Program-made: the position numbers and the translations under genes | In this document: positions 26,801-37,950 of the stretch, in pieces | How positions within the stretch are numbered: position 1 is the stretch's first letter | How the letters are laid out: each line of letters starts with the position of its first letter | Source of the DNA: Impatiens glandulifera | Lineage: Eukaryota; Streptophyta; Magnoliopsida; Ericales; Balsaminaceae | DNA length: 64,000 nt | Assembly: GCF_907164915.1 (NCBI RefSeq) | Contig: NC_061867.1 | Span: 35,771,751-35,835,750, forward strand | Direction of reading: 5' to 3' | Notes under the pieces: generated by a model | Told to the model about the DNA's origin: nothing | Databases searched by the model: none | What the model saw: only the letters and a program-made list of their open reading frames with translations

Positions 26801-28549
26801 TTTCCTCTTCTTTTTTATTCGAATGACGTAGAATGCACTATCGGTAATAAGCGTCTTATCTTTTGTTTTTTTAGAGTTAGATATTTTATTCGTGTTTCTG
26901 AAGAATGCCCTAGTCTTGATATATGTATTTGTTTTATTTAAATCGGAATATCGTTTTATTTGTTTTTTACAAAGAGAAATAACGATATTTAGTGAATAGG
27001 TTACCTACGTATCTATTGACAAAGAATTAGGTCAATGACGTAGTTCGTGGTCATCTAAATATTTTTTTTTGTATTTTCATTTTTTCCTCTTGAAGATGTC
27101 CTATTGTATAAACTAAGACTTTATTTTATTATAAGATCCTTTATTATGAGAACTAGAGTTTCATTCCCTTTTATATTTTGTTGTTATTTTTCATTCATTT
27201 TATTTTTAATTGCCTTAGTGTAAAAAAAATGATTTTATTTTTGTTGATGTTGTTATCATCATTTCAGTTTTAAGTTTGTTGATGTAAATATTTTCAATGT
27301 AATAATTTTAATGCATTCATATGCAAATACAATCCTATGAAAGGTTGATCATTTTCAAATTCTTCATTCATGACATTTTTTGACCTCCAAATGTACCATC
27401 AATCAAGCATGAGAAGAAATCATGTTCTCAAGTTGTCCGGGAGATCATTCATTGTCTTCTATGATTTACCTTAAATATTTGACTCACTAGCTCGAGTAGA
27501 CAATGAGATTGTTCTTCCATGATAACTGTTTTTGAGCTTGAGCTTTAGTCGCGTTCTTGGGACTTGGAACCATGATCAAGAGATCATATACTAATTGTGT
27601 CCTTAAGTTTTCCGAGAGATACTTCATTGTCTTTCATTATTTACCTTGAATGTTTGACTAGCTTGAGTAGACATTGTGATTCTTTTCCACAACAATTGTT
27701 TTAGAGTCTAAGATGTAGTCGTAGTCTTGGGACTTGGAGTTATTATTTATGATTGAGAGTACATGTCTTAGTTGAAGACCAATAAAATGAACACAATTAT
27801 TATTGACTTCAGATTTATATCGGACATCGTCACTTGTTTGAGCCGCTCCGAGATGTCGTACGAATAACTTGCTAAGGCCACATCAAAACTATAATAGGTC
27901 TCACATTGATGGAGTGCATCATCTCTCGATTTTTATACCGAGTTAGCATTTCTCGCATGCTTGTTTATCCGCAATGCATTGCTCCATTTATATGGTTGGT
28001 TGTTCTAGATATCGTTTTTATTCAAATAAAAAATTCTTCATAAGGATATAACGAGGTCGCTTCAAGTTTGTTGAATACCAAACGTATAAGAAATTTGGAG
28101 AGTGTTGTCCATTCTCGTCCTTGTAATTGATCTTCAGTTGAACTTTAGAGATTTGAAGTTGTAGGTTATGATCAAAAGATCTTGCCATGAAATGAAGGTT
28201 GATGAATATGCGTGACCACCCTGAATCACATATTTGTCCTTAACATCTTCACATACTTGAGTTTCTTTAAGATGTCATCGTTTGCACATATGCTAACATG
28301 TCACAACTCCATTAAACTATAATGTGCCTCATATTAATGGAGTGCATCATCTCTTGATTTTTACGTCGAGTTAGCATTTTTTGCATGCTTGTATATCCAC
28401 AATTCATTGCTCCATTTCCACATAGTTAATTTTTCTAGGTACTCCATTTGTTTGAATTTATTCAAAGATTTTTCAAAAGTATAAAATAGGCTTACATCCA
28501 TCATTATGATCATACCAATGTATAGGACTTTGAGGAAATAATTTATATT
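23838..28549. other. AT-rich non-coding part of block B left of element 1
   Basis: Counterpart of block A 11365-16918. No gene seen. Private segments near 24190-24410, 25000-25310 and 26375-26620 are AT-rich and carry no motif I recognise. Confidence 0.6.
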
Positions 28550-28554
28550 ATCGT
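28550..28554. other. Target-site duplication ATCGT, left
   Basis: Matches ATCGT at 43062-43066. Block A reads TTATATTCTCGTCCTTAC at the unoccupied site, consistent with a single TCGT there. Confidence 0.7.
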
Positions 28555-29866
28555 TAGATAAATTCATACCGGTTCAAATAAACCTAACTTAAACAAACTT
28601 CCTATGCAGGAACAAGGAACCGGACCGGATGAACAATAAGAAAACCAAATAAAGCAAACGAACCGGTCAAGGAACCAAACCGATCAAGCACACCTGGAAC
28701 GTGACCGAACAAAGGAAGGATCGGCCAAAGCTCAAACAGCCGATCAATCCACAAGACCGGAAGAAGTCCGGTCACTTCACTATCAAAAGATACTCGGCCA
28801 AGTCAAGTGGCCAACCTAGGCCAAGTAAAGAGGCCGACCTGCACAAGAAGACACTTTGGGTATCTGTTGAGAATGATACCAAAGGAACAGACTGAATACT
28901 TCCATATCCATGCAAGTCTGAGGAAAGACTGCAGGCTGCAGAAAATAGTACTACCGGATCTTTCTACTTCGGGATAAGCCAGAAAGGAAATCTTCAAAGT
29001 ACAGACAACTGTCCAAGCAGACAGTGCCTACATTGAGTAAAAGACAAACCCGGCAGGTTTGCTTTACAGACCGGCAGGTCTGAAACAGGATGCCAGGTCT
29101 GAGATTGACCGTCAGGTCTGAGGAGAAGACCGGCAGGTCTGAGACACTGAATCACTGCACCGCTGACCAGCCAATCAGATTCAAGCAAGTGAAATATGAC
29201 CGTTGGCATATTTCACCTATAAAAGGAGGCAGTTGCAGAAGAGTAAATGGGGGACAAAAAGGCAGATATTGAGCAGTTACTAAGTGAGACAAACATTAAG
29301 TGCATTTACTACAAGTGATAACAGTGTGGTATTCTAAGAAAGCCTAAGTGCTAAATTCTAAGTGTGTTCTACAATTTCGGTGTGAATTGTAAGAGTGTTA
29401 TCGAGCAGAAAATAAGTCTCGATCGGATTGTATTTGTATTCCTTAGTGAATATCCTTCTCGCGGTTTCGAGAGGAAGGGGTGACGTAGGAGTTTTATCTC
29501 CGAACATCCATAAAACTCTGTTGTGTTATTTATTTTCTGTTGGCTTCCTTACATAACCGACTAACTTAACCATACCGCTCCAAACCAACTCCATACTGAC
29601 CATACCGAATATCCAGATAACCGAAACCGACCCACCATTCTTCAAATCTCCATCATCCGAAACCGACTCCGCCTATCATACACGTGTACCGCTTCAACTT
29701 GAAAGCAAACCTCTTCCGCGCTTGAACCTAGTTCAAGGGTTTGTGACAGGTTGTGTAGTATTGAAACCCCGGTGTTAATCTCTAACCGGATTAACCACCA
29801 CCCTACGAGTAAGAACCGCTAACCGGTCCAACCCCCGGTCCACCAGCGGCGACCTAGATCCTAACA
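28555..29866 (+). repeat. Left LTR of element 1 (1312 bp)
   Basis: Ends GATCCTAACA two bases before the primer site. The start reads TAGATAAATTC, so the usual TGT at a copia LTR start appears lost or replaced. Inside are five copies of a GACCGGCAGGTCTGA-like unit (about 29045-29145), a CCAAT sequence near 29168, a perfect 10-base inverted repeat GTGAAATATG/CATATTTCAC (about 29189-29216), and TATAAAAG at 29218. Apparently identical to 41750-43061. Confidence 0.85.
29218..29225 (+). promoter_or_regulatory. TATA box of element 1 LTR
   Basis: TATAAAAG directly follows the GTGAAATATG/CATATTTCAC inverted repeat and sits 688 bases before gag. The right LTR repeats it at 42413. Confidence 0.7.
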
Positions 29867-29868
29867 AT

Positions 29869-29880
29869 TGGTATCAGAGC
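29869..29880 (+). other. Primer-binding site
   Basis: TGGTATCAGAGC, complementary to the 3' end of plant initiator methionine tRNA, two bases after the LTR. This is the standard copia primer site. Confidence 0.9.
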
Positions 29881-29905
29881 AGTTAGTTTCAATACTCAAG
29901 CAAAC

Positions 29906-31750
29906 ATGTATCAAGATAGGCCTCCAATGCTAGAAGGTGATGACTTTGCCAACTGGAAAGCACGCATGCACCTGCATCTAGTCACCTTGGATGATGAAAT
30001 GGAATCCGTTCTAACCGAAGGACCGATAGTCATTGATAAAGACAGAAAAGAATGGACAGCTGATGATAGGAGAAGGAACAATCTGGACAACCATGCAAGA
30101 AACCGGATCTCCAACAGCGTAGATAGAAATACATACTGCAAGATCAGAGATTGCAAAACCGCGAAGGAGACTTGGAACACGGTCATCCAGATTTTTGAGG
30201 GAAATGAAAGAACCAAAGAAAACAAGATAATGGTGGCCACACAGAGGTTTGAAAGCATCAAAATGAAACCAGGGGAAACTATGAAAGAATACAGTGACCG
30301 GTTCACTAGTGTATTAGATGAGTTAGCAAATCTGGGTAAGAAGTATGACAACAAAGAGGTCATCATGAAGGTTTTAAGGTCTCTTCCAAGTGCCTGGGAT
30401 ATAAAGACGATGGTCATGAGGGAATCAAAGAGCCTACGTAAGATGAAACTATACGATGTATTCGAAGATCTCAAGGCTTATGAGTTCGAGATGAATTCCA
30501 GAACTGAAGAGGAAGTCTCGGCCTCAACGTCAACCAGAGCACTGTTCACATCTACGGAACCGGCTGCACCTGCTCCTGTTCCTATATCTACATCTGCACC
30601 GGTACCAACTCCTGCACCTGCACCGATCAGAACCGCCGAACAGTTTACTGAGGACGCCATGGCCATGCTTGCACAGAAGTTTGGGAGGTTCATGAAAAGG
30701 AGCCAACCAACAAACAACTACTATGGTGACAAATCCAATATAAGATGCTATAACTGTAACTGTATGGGACATTTTAAGTGGGAATGCAGGAAACCAAGGA
30801 GAGATACCCAGAAACCAGACTACCAAAATAATCGGAACTATCAACAAACCGGTGAAGGAAGTGAAGTACCGAAAGCATTGATAACCGACGATGGAGGAAG
30901 TCTATGGGCTCACAGTGACAGTGACGATGACCTCACATGTCTCATGGCAAATGAGGAACAGGTATTTGACTCTCCCTGTGATGAATTTACTAAAGATGAA
31001 CTATATGAAGCATTGAATGACATGGTAGAAGAATATAAGAACCTACTGACCATGCTACCTAAGCATATCAACCTTAAAGCCGATCCCATAGTACCGATCC
31101 CAGTAGAACCAGAGGTACCTATCATAATCGAACAGGAGGCTATACAACCTGATGATATCCATACCCTAGAAACCGAATTAGAACTTAAGATCGAACAACC
31201 TAGTGAGTCAACTAGAGAACTAACCGAGAAAGAGAATGCCAAATTTCAGTATACGATGGCCGCCTATAGGAGATCTAGCGATATAGTAAAGAACCTGAAT
31301 AAAGAATACAGGCATCCACGTTGTAAGAATGGCCTAGGATACACAGAGAACAGATCTAAAAATCGAAAATCCATATGGAAAGCAAAACTTACAAAAGGAA
31401 ACCTTCCCTTCATAAAATTCCTTAAGAGCACCTGTACAGCTGAGGAAGAAGAGACCGAATACTATAGGAAAGAAAAGACAAAGTACGATTATGTTGGCCC
31501 AACCGATTCATGGCTTGACCTTGAGAAAAGGAAAGCAGAAATCCTGAAATATAAGAAAGACTTTCCTGAACCACGTAGGTCAACCTATAGATCATCAAAC
31601 CAAAGACCATCATCATTTAGGTCATCTGTAGGGAAACCGAAATACACCAGACCAAGTGTGAGGAGAACAGTTGAAACTTTAGCAAAGAAGACCGTTCGAC
31701 TTATCAAGGTTTGGGTACCTAAGGGACTAATCGCATGTGGACCCAAGTAA
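29906..31750 (+). CDS. Element 1 gag polyprotein (614 aa)
   Basis: Retrotransposon capsid/nucleocapsid precursor that packages element RNA in cytoplasmic particles. The first ATG after the primer site starts a copia-type gag domain ([10 protein letters not shown] near residue 12, then the UBN2-like helical region to about 190). A Pro/Ala/Thr-rich linker covers about 205-245. A single CCHC zinc knuckle [14 protein letters not shown] lies at about 281-294. The 300-residue tail after the knuckle is charged and unusually long, and ends [13 protein letters not shown]. The frame stops at TAA, and pol lies in the +1 frame with a 17-base overlap window. Confidence 0.9.
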   Translation: MYQDRPPMLEGDDFANWKARMHLHLVTLDDEMESVLTEGPIVIDKDRKEWTADDRRRNNLDNHARNRISNSVDRNTYCKIRDCKTAKETWNTVIQIFEGNERTKENKIMVATQRFESIKMKPGETMKEYSDRFTSVLDELANLGKKYDNKEVIMKVLRSLPSAWDIKTMVMRESKSLRKMKLYDVFEDLKAYEFEMNSRTEEEVSASTSTRALFTSTEPAAPAPVPISTSAPVPTPAPAPIRTAEQFTEDAMAMLAQKFGRFMKRSQPTNNYYGDKSNIRCYNCNCMGHFKWECRKPRRDTQKPDYQNNRNYQQTGEGSEVPKALITDDGGSLWAHSDSDDDLTCLMANEEQVFDSPCDEFTKDELYEALNDMVEEYKNLLTMLPKHINLKADPIVPIPVEPEVPIIIEQEAIQPDDIHTLETELELKIEQPSESTRELTEKENAKFQYTMAAYRRSSDIVKNLNKEYRHPRCKNGLGYTENRSKNRKSIWKAKLTKGNLPFIKFLKSTCTAEEEETEYYRKEKTKYDYVGPTDSWLDLEKRKAEILKYKKDFPEPRRSTYRSSNQRPSSFRSSVGKPKYTRPSVRRTVETLAKKTVRLIKVWVPKGLIACGPK

Positions 31751-34700
31751 ATGTGGGTACCAAATAGTTGTAAATATGTACTTTGTGCAGGATCCAAAGA
31801 AACGGCTAGGAAACTCCGAATGGTTCTTGGACAGCGGTTGCTCCAGACACATGACCGGAAATAGCAATTTGATAATCGACATCAGATCAGTAACCGGTGC
31901 TCCAATTACTTTCGGTGACAACTCTAAAGGTAAAACCGTGGGCAAGGGTAAGATTGTCCATGGTAACCTAACTATTGATAATGTACTTCTAGTTGAAAAC
32001 CTACGTTTTAATCTACTTAGCATTAGTCAGATGTGTGATGCCGGATACACAGTAGAATTCCTTAAACATGCATGCTTAGTTAAGAACTCTCAAGGAATAG
32101 TACTACTAACCGGAAATAGGATAGGTAACATCTACAAGGTAGACTGGAAAACTAGAGTAGAACACCCTATATGCATGATAGCTAAAACTGATCAAACCTG
32201 GCTATGGCACAAAAGACTAAACCACCTAAACATGAAAACCTTAAACTACATTCGTGGTAAGAAATTAGTTGAAGGCATCCCAGATATAGTATTTAACCAG
32301 GATAAGGTTTGTTCAGCATGCCAAATGGGTAAACAAACTAGGTCATCGTTTAAGAGCAAAGGAAATCTCCAATCTAGCCGATGCCTAGACCTTCTTCACA
32401 TGGACTTATTTGGACCAATTCAGGTCATAAGCCTAGGCGGCATGCTCTACACCATGGTAGTTATTGATGATTACTCTAGATATACATGGGTAATATTTTT
32501 ACCATCTAAACGTGAAACGGTATCAAACCTAATCAACCTCCTTAAGCGTTTGCAAAATGAAAAATCAACTCGTATAAATTGCATTCGAAGCGATAGAGGT
32601 ACCGAATTTACTAATAGCACATTAACTGCATATCTTGATGAATCCGGCATTAGACACGAGTTGTCTAGTGCTAGGACTCCTCAACAAAATGGCCTGGCCG
32701 AGAGAAGAAACCGGACTCTCAAGGAAGCCGCACGGTCCATGATAGCCGACTCCGGCATTGCTCAGAAATATTGGGCTGAAGCTATCAACACTGCATGCCA
32801 TACACAAAATCGGTCTTTGATTAACAGATTTCACAACAAAACACCATATGAGGTTTATTTTAACAAAGTTCCTAAACTTAAATATCTCAGGATTTTCGGT
32901 TGTAAATGTTATATTCATAATAATGGTAAAACCCAACTTACTGCTTTTGATGCAAAGACCGATACCGGCATTATGCTGGGATACACTTCAGTAAGCAAAG
33001 CATATAGAGTGTATAACAATAGAACTGCAACCATGGAGGAAACAATTCACGTTGTTTTCGATGAATCGGTTGAAAGCAACACTGCTTCATGCTTTGATCT
33101 ACATAACAGACTGGAAAATAACGATATTCATTCTGATAGCGAAGATGAGACCCCGGTCTTCAGGGGATTTGTCCATGACCTAATGGGTAATATTGATACC
33201 CAGCCGGATCAAGCTGTTTCACAGCAGGAAGCTGACACTTCGGTCCAACCCGAGGAAGCCGGTCGGTCTGACAATCCTGGTCAGCCTACCGACATGTCTA
33301 GCCTTGATCAATTAAACGGTAACTTGGTAGACACCCTTGAACTGAATCTCAGAAGAAACAGTAAACATCCTCCTGAGCAAATTATAGGTGACCCTTCAGA
33401 ACCTGTTCGAACTAGGAGTCAACTTCTGGAAGGATATTTTAACTCTGCTTTTATATCCCAGATTGAACCGAAAAGAATAGATGAAGCATTGTCAGATCCG
33501 GACTGGATCTTGGGAATGCAAGAAGAACTAAACCAGTTCGAGAGTAGTAAAGTCTGGTACTTAGTTCCCAGACCGAAAGATAAATCGGTCATAGGAACAA
33601 GATGGGTATTCAGAAACAAACTCAATGAGGACGGTTTGGTCACGAGGAACAAAGCCAGATTAGTGGCTCAAGGCTACAAACAGGAAGAAGGCATTGACTT
33701 TGAAGAGTCATTTGCTCCTGTAGCTAGGATTGAAGCCATTAGGATTTTTCTTGCATTTGCTGCTTTCAAAAATTTCAAAGTTTTTCAAATGGATGTTAAA
33801 AGTGCATTTCTGAACGGTGATATACGTGAAGAAGTGTACGTTGAACAGCCACCCGGCTTCAAGAACGCTGCACTTCCAAACCATGTATACCGACTAAACA
33901 AAGCTTTATACGGTCTAAAGCAAGCACCAAGAGCCTGGTATGATACGCTAACCGCATTCCTATTAGAGCATGATTTCACCATCGGTTCAGTGGATAAGAC
34001 CTTGTTCAAATTTGAAAAGAAGGAACATATCCTACTTGTTCAAATCTATGTAGATGATATCATTTTTGGTTCCACTGACCCCAAGCTTTGTGACAAATTT
34101 TCAAAAATGATGACTGACAAATTTGAAATGAGTATGATGGGAGAATTAAGTTTCTTCCTAGGTCTTCAGGTTAAGCAACTCAAGGAAGGAACATTCATCA
34201 GTCAACCGAAATATACCAAGGAGCTTCTAAAGAAATTCGGTATGGACACCTGCTCCTCGGCGGCCACTCCAATGAGTTCATCCATTAAATTGGACAGAGA
34301 TGATGAAGGGCAATCAGTAGATCAGATTGCATACCGGGGCATGATCGGTTCCCTGCTATATCTAACAGCAAGTAGACCGGACATCCTGTTTGCAGTTGGT
34401 GTGTGTGGGAGATTTCAAGCAAATCCAAAGCAATCCCATTACACAGCCGCAAAAAGGATACTGAAGTATCTAAAGGGCACACCTGATGTCGGTCTGTGGT
34501 ACCCAAAGGACTCATCATTCAATCTAACGAGCTACTCAGACGCAGACTATGCAGGCTGCAAAATTGACAGAAAGAGCACCAGCGGAACATGTCAGTTCCT
34601 CGGTGACCGACTGGTATCATGGCATAGCAAGAAGCAGACATCCGTGGCTACATCAACCGCAGAAGCTGAATACTTGGCGGCCGGAAGTTGCTGTTCTCAA

Positions 34701-35012
34701 CTTCTCTGGATCCAACAGCAACTGAAGGATTTCGGCATCCTAGCCGAAGAGTCCCCGATATTCTGTGACAACACAAGTGCCATTGCGATTACATACAACC
34801 CGGTTCTCCATTCCAGAACCAAGCACATCGACATAAGGCATCACTTCATTCGAGAGCATGTCACGCTGAAGCATATCCGGCTGGAATACGTACCCACCGA
34901 TCAACAAGTAGCCGATATCTTCACAAAGCCTCTACAGGAAGCTAAGTTCTCTCAATTTAGACTTACTCTCGGTTTAACCGACATCAGTCAGATCCTTCCC
35001 AAGGATACGTAA
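31737..35012 (+). CDS. Element 1 pol polyprotein (PR-IN-RT-RNaseH)
   Basis: Open for about 1090 codons. In copia order: aspartic protease ([14 protein letters not shown]32); GAG-pre-integrase with zinc-binding H/H/C/C ([10 protein letters not shown] to CSACQMGK, about 185-227); integrase catalytic D, D, E in [17 protein letters not shown] and [14 protein letters not shown]; reverse transcriptase with YVDD in [13 protein letters not shown]; RNase H (SYSDADYAG to [13 protein letters not shown]) and the [13 protein letters not shown] ... DIFTKPL end. No missing catalytic residue was noticed. The frame opens at 31731, is +1 to gag and has no good ATG before the protease. The coordinate 31737 is a GTG and only marks the open frame. 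Frameshifting is discussed as a finding. Confidence 0.93.
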   Translation: MDPSKCGYQIVVNMYFVQDPKKRLGNSEWFLDSGCSRHMTGNSNLIIDIRSVTGAPITFGDNSKGKTVGKGKIVHGNLTIDNVLLVENLRFNLLSISQMCDAGYTVEFLKHACLVKNSQGIVLLTGNRIGNIYKVDWKTRVEHPICMIAKTDQTWLWHKRLNHLNMKTLNYIRGKKLVEGIPDIVFNQDKVCSACQMGKQTRSSFKSKGNLQSSRCLDLLHMDLFGPIQVISLGGMLYTMVVIDDYSRYTWVIFLPSKRETVSNLINLLKRLQNEKSTRINCIRSDRGTEFTNSTLTAYLDESGIRHELSSARTPQQNGLAERRNRTLKEAARSMIADSGIAQKYWAEAINTACHTQNRSLINRFHNKTPYEVYFNKVPKLKYLRIFGCKCYIHNNGKTQLTAFDAKTDTGIMLGYTSVSKAYRVYNNRTATMEETIHVVFDESVESNTASCFDLHNRLENNDIHSDSEDETPVFRGFVHDLMGNIDTQPDQAVSQQEADTSVQPEEAGRSDNPGQPTDMSSLDQLNGNLVDTLELNLRRNSKHPPEQIIGDPSEPVRTRSQLLEGYFNSAFISQIEPKRIDEALSDPDWILGMQEELNQFESSKVWYLVPRPKDKSVIGTRWVFRNKLNEDGLVTRNKARLVAQGYKQEEGIDFEESFAPVARIEAIRIFLAFAAFKNFKVFQMDVKSAFLNGDIREEVYVEQPPGFKNAALPNHVYRLNKALYGLKQAPRAWYDTLTAFLLEHDFTIGSVDKTLFKFEKKEHILLVQIYVDDIIFGSTDPKLCDKFSKMMTDKFEMSMMGELSFFLGLQVKQLKEGTFISQPKYTKELLKKFGMDTCSSAATPMSSSIKLDRDDEGQSVDQIAYRGMIGSLLYLTASRPDILFAVGVCGRFQANPKQSHYTAAKRILKYLKGTPDVGLWYPKDSSFNLTSYSDADYAGCKIDRKSTSGTCQFLGDRLVSWHSKKQTSVATSTAEAEYLAAGSCCSQLLWIQQQLKDFGILAEESPIFCDNTSAIAITYNPVLHSRTKHIDIRHHFIREHVTLKHIRLEYVPTDQQVADIFTKPLQEAKFSQFRLTLGLTDISQILPKDT

Positions 35013-35531
35013 AAGGAAAAACCGGCTTCAACAGATAAAACAGGTAGTTCTTCTTAAGCTGCTGATCTTTGAATTCTCAAGATGCCTATGGAAGAACCGC
35101 CCAGCTCATCAGACAGAGTAAACCGACCGGCTATTTGGTGGAAACACCAGCTAACCGCATCGGGATGAACAACTGATGACTGACCGGTTCGGAAGCAGGT
35201 CATCCCAGATTATTTGAATTTCACAGATGTGGAACAACTACCAATGTTTATAGATATCTGTTCTGAAATGTTGCCTTTTCAAAGAAAACTGGTCGCGCCT
35301 AAAAAGACGTGAAGATCTTTTGATATCTTTCACGGTTCAGGCCTATGACCGACACCTAGACTGCAAACATACCCATTTTGGTGAAAAACCTTTTATCCTG
35401 CAGTTAATAAATGTCATTCCATTTAATGTCTGGACAATAGGATAGCCCCTAAACTAGTATTTAAGAGAGGGCAACACTCACCACAAAACTCACAAGTCAC
35501 AAGAATACTCTCTCACTAAGGCAAACTAACC
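35013..35531 (+). other. Spacer and promoter-like region before extra ORF A
   Basis: No ORF. TATTTAAG at 35458-35465 is followed by an A/C-rich leader (35466-35531) that reads like a plant 5' UTR. A conserved polypurine tract is not obvious after pol here. Confidence 0.5.
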
Positions 35532-36266
35532 ATGTCTCAATTCCCAAACATCCTCCAAGTAGATTTTGAATCCTGTACCGGTACCGAAAACTATGAAGTG
35601 TATCGGATGATTAAGAAGTTAGAAGATACTGGTCTCCAGTATTTTCTGGATGATAAGCAGATCATCTACCCTGAATCAGTTATGGAATTCTACTATAACG
35701 CCAGGGTATTCCGGGGCACACCCCATTTTGAGACCCACATTCAATCCAAAGTTGGGGGGGTAATTTTCGACTTCACCGAGCAGGACTTTGGTCGGTGTTT
35801 CAGTCTGCCCAAGCAGGGGATCACAGATCTCAATCCTCCTGCAGACATTAAGGCTGAGGTATCCCTGGCCTTTGCCCGGTCGGATGAGCCTGTCAACGAC
35901 CGTGGCTCTAAATCTCTCCTGAGGGCTGAATACCAGCTCCTCAATGATGTCATAGGTAGGGGCATCTTTGGACGAGATGTCACCAATACCTACTGCGTGG
36001 CAAGTTTCAACATGATGGCCGCAATTATCACCGGCACTCCGGTAAATTGGTCCCGGGTGCTGTTCGACACCTTGGTCTGGATGATTAACGTCCAGTCCGT
36101 TAGTCTCATTCCCCAAATGAGCACCCTCCTGGTGGAACTCGGTGTTCCAACTTGCCCTGGCGAAGGCCTAAACCAGGCTCAGGTGCTAACTAGGGACATG
36201 ACCGACTCTTTCTATAGTCGGTTTGAAAGAGAATGGAGGAGAAGAAACTTCAACCCTCCTCGTTAA
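35532..36266 (+). CDS. Extra ORF A: plant-transposon-type domain protein (244 aa)
   Basis: Function unknown. Starts at the first ATG after a TATA-like box, in good context (ACCATGTC). It shares one domain, in order, with ORFs B and C: an N-terminal VDFES block, TGLQYFLDD, EFYYNARVF, FGRCFSLPKQGITDL, a KSLLRAEYQLLNDVI helix, and NMMAAIITGTPVNWSRVLFD. From memory this is the family annotated as putative plant transposon protein (Pfam Transposase_32-like), often next to retroelements. No signal peptide, membrane segment or zinc finger, so an envelope role is not supported. It stops soon after the domain. The frame is intact. Confidence 0.75.
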   Translation: MSQFPNILQVDFESCTGTENYEVYRMIKKLEDTGLQYFLDDKQIIYPESVMEFYYNARVFRGTPHFETHIQSKVGGVIFDFTEQDFGRCFSLPKQGITDLNPPADIKAEVSLAFARSDEPVNDRGSKSLLRAEYQLLNDVIGRGIFGRDVTNTYCVASFNMMAAIITGTPVNWSRVLFDTLVWMINVQSVSLIPQMSTLLVELGVPTCPGEGLNQAQVLTRDMTDSFYSRFEREWRRRNFNPPR

Positions 36267-36751
36267 GTCACTTCATCTGGCATCCGGTCGTTTTGCTGCA
36301 TGTACCGGATGCACCATTAACCATATCGGCCTCATCCATGTCCATTTCAGTTTTATTTATGCTTCCCTTAACTTCATCATTTATGTATGTCATTTTCGGT
36401 GTTGTCTCTACCGTCTTCGGTCTCCATCTAATATATATATCATTATGTGTTAAATGCATTTAATGAGATAATCCAATTTAATGAGATAACTCCCAACCAC
36501 CTGCACATTTAATTCCCAACTAATCTGGTTACTTTCCAACGAATATTTATCTCGAGATCTGCAAACCGCTACTTCCCAATGCACTTTGGAAAGGAAAAGA
36601 TTCTTTCCCTTAATAAGACAAAACCAACCATCATTGCTCTGTTTTTCCCTCCAAAAACAATTCTATATAAGGAGCCATCCTCCCTTCACTTTCTCACATC
36701 CACAATCACTTGCACTTCTCTTGAAACTCTCTCTCTCTCTACATCATAATC
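36267..36751 (+). promoter_or_regulatory. Promoter-like spacer before extra ORF B
   Basis: TATATAA at 36664-36670 lies 82 bases before the ORF B start. It is followed by a C/T-rich leader ending in (CT)n, a form common in plant 5' UTRs. The first part is the tail of ORF A's unit and has no coding signal. Confidence 0.55.
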
Positions 36752-37459
36752 ATGCCAAGCCGAACCTTGGGAAATTTTCTAAGTGTTGACTTCGGCTCAT
36801 GCTTGGCCGAATGGGACTATGACCACCCAAAGAAACACATGTTTGAAAGTCTCATTGTTACCGGTCTTCAAGCCTTCCTTGACGAATCTGGTCCCATACT
36901 GACTGAGGATGTCAAGGAATTTTTCAGAAATGCCGTCAACTGGGGAGACCGCATTGTAACCACTGTAAGGAATCATACCTTCCGGCTTGATGAAGCCGAA
37001 TTTGCCTCCCTCTTCAATCTGCCTAAAGAAGGGTTCTCTGATTTTCCGGCCTTAGAGGGCACTGATGAATACTACTACGTGTACCGCTGCTTAGGAACCT
37101 TCGAGACGGTGGACACCTATGGGTTAAAAACCCGCCTCGGTCGAAGCACTCAGTTACTTCTTGAGATTGTCACTCGGTCCATTCTGTGTCAATCTGTAAA
37201 TCAGCGGTTTTCAAAGAATACCTATAATATGATGACCCACATCTACAACCACACGCCCATCAATTGGGCAGCGGTCCTCTTTCAAACTTTGAGGAAAATG
37301 GTGCGGACCAAGAAGGGACTCGGCTTTGCACCCCACATCAGCAGGTTGATTCTCAAGCACCGGCCAGATTTTGGACCGGGCACACCGGCATCCCCCTCAA
37401 ATATTCTCGATAGAGATGCCGTGGTGGAAAAGTACTCCAAAATGGTGTTTACTGATTAA
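36752..37459 (+). CDS. Extra ORF B: paralogue of ORF A (235 aa)
   Basis: Function unknown. Same domain as ORF A: SVDFGSC, VTGLQAFLDE, VKEFFRNAV, FASLFNLPKEGFSDFP, the RSTQLLLEIVTRSIL helix, and NMMTHIYNHTPINWAAVLFQ. It is clearly diverged from A, so the duplication is old compared with this insertion, yet the frame is intact. The protein ends about 45 residues after the domain, at HRPDFGPGTPASPSNILDRD and a short tail. It starts at the first ATG of the leader. Nothing suggests secretion or membrane insertion. Confidence 0.75.
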   Translation: MPSRTLGNFLSVDFGSCLAEWDYDHPKKHMFESLIVTGLQAFLDESGPILTEDVKEFFRNAVNWGDRIVTTVRNHTFRLDEAEFASLFNLPKEGFSDFPALEGTDEYYYVYRCLGTFETVDTYGLKTRLGRSTQLLLEIVTRSILCQSVNQRFSKNTYNMMTHIYNHTPINWAAVLFQTLRKMVRTKKGLGFAPHISRLILKHRPDFGPGTPASPSNILDRDAVVEKYSKMVFTD

Positions 37460-37950
37460 ACATCTTTATTTCAATTTCTCTTTCGATCCTATCGGTTTCC
37501 ACTCTAATAAAATACTGTTTCAGTTTTGATCGCTTCTCTTTACTCGTTGCATCTATCTAACATAACCGGCTTCACATCGTTCGTATCCGGTTTCATAAAA
37601 TATGCTTAAAACTGTTAAACACCGATCAATCAAAAATCTGAAACACTATTAGAAACCGATCTGCCATTCGGTCTCAAAGAAATGATTGCGTGACCGATGA
37701 CATAAGCAAAGAACTTTGGAGGGAAAATCTCCCGCCCAAAGACACCGCACATCGTTTCGCACGAAACCACGTCCTTTCGTCTTGGAGGGAAATTTCCCGC
37801 CCATTCATGATGGGACGGTTTGGCTTCCAAACCGTGCCTATAAAAAGGGGGACTTCGTCATATTTTTCATTCTCACATAAACTCACTTTATCTCTCTAAA
37901 TTTCTAAACTCTTTGAAGCCGATCTCTTTCATCTTCAAACTCCTCAAAAC
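37460..37950 (+). promoter_or_regulatory. Promoter-like spacer before extra ORF C
   Basis: TATAAAAAG at 37839-37847 lies about 105 bases before the ORF C start and is followed by a C/T-rich leader. Upstream, TTGGAGGGAAAATCTCCCGC (from 37717) and TTGGAGGGAAATTTCCCGCC (from 37783) form a near-exact 66-base-spaced repeat. The second contains the palindrome GGGAAATTTCCC and TTTCCCGCC (37793-37801), an E2F-type consensus. Binding is inference. Confidence 0.55.

Noticed and set aside
29045..29145. CRISPR-like spaced repeats
   Set aside because: Plant nuclear context. Units are 13-15 bp with variable short spacing, typical of an LTR minisatellite.
28701..29272. Short plus and minus ORFs inside the element 1 LTR, repeated at 41896-42467
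   Set aside because: They lie in U3/R with the minisatellite and TATA box. Repeated only because the LTR is repeated.
29911..30474. Long antisense ORFs across gag, pol and ORF C
   Set aside because: They are shadows of the sense coding frames, with low-complexity Ser/Leu-rich translations and no domains.
35532..37459. ORFs A and B as retroviral envelope proteins
   Set aside because: No signal peptide, fusion peptide or transmembrane segment. Shared domain is of the plant-transposon-protein type.
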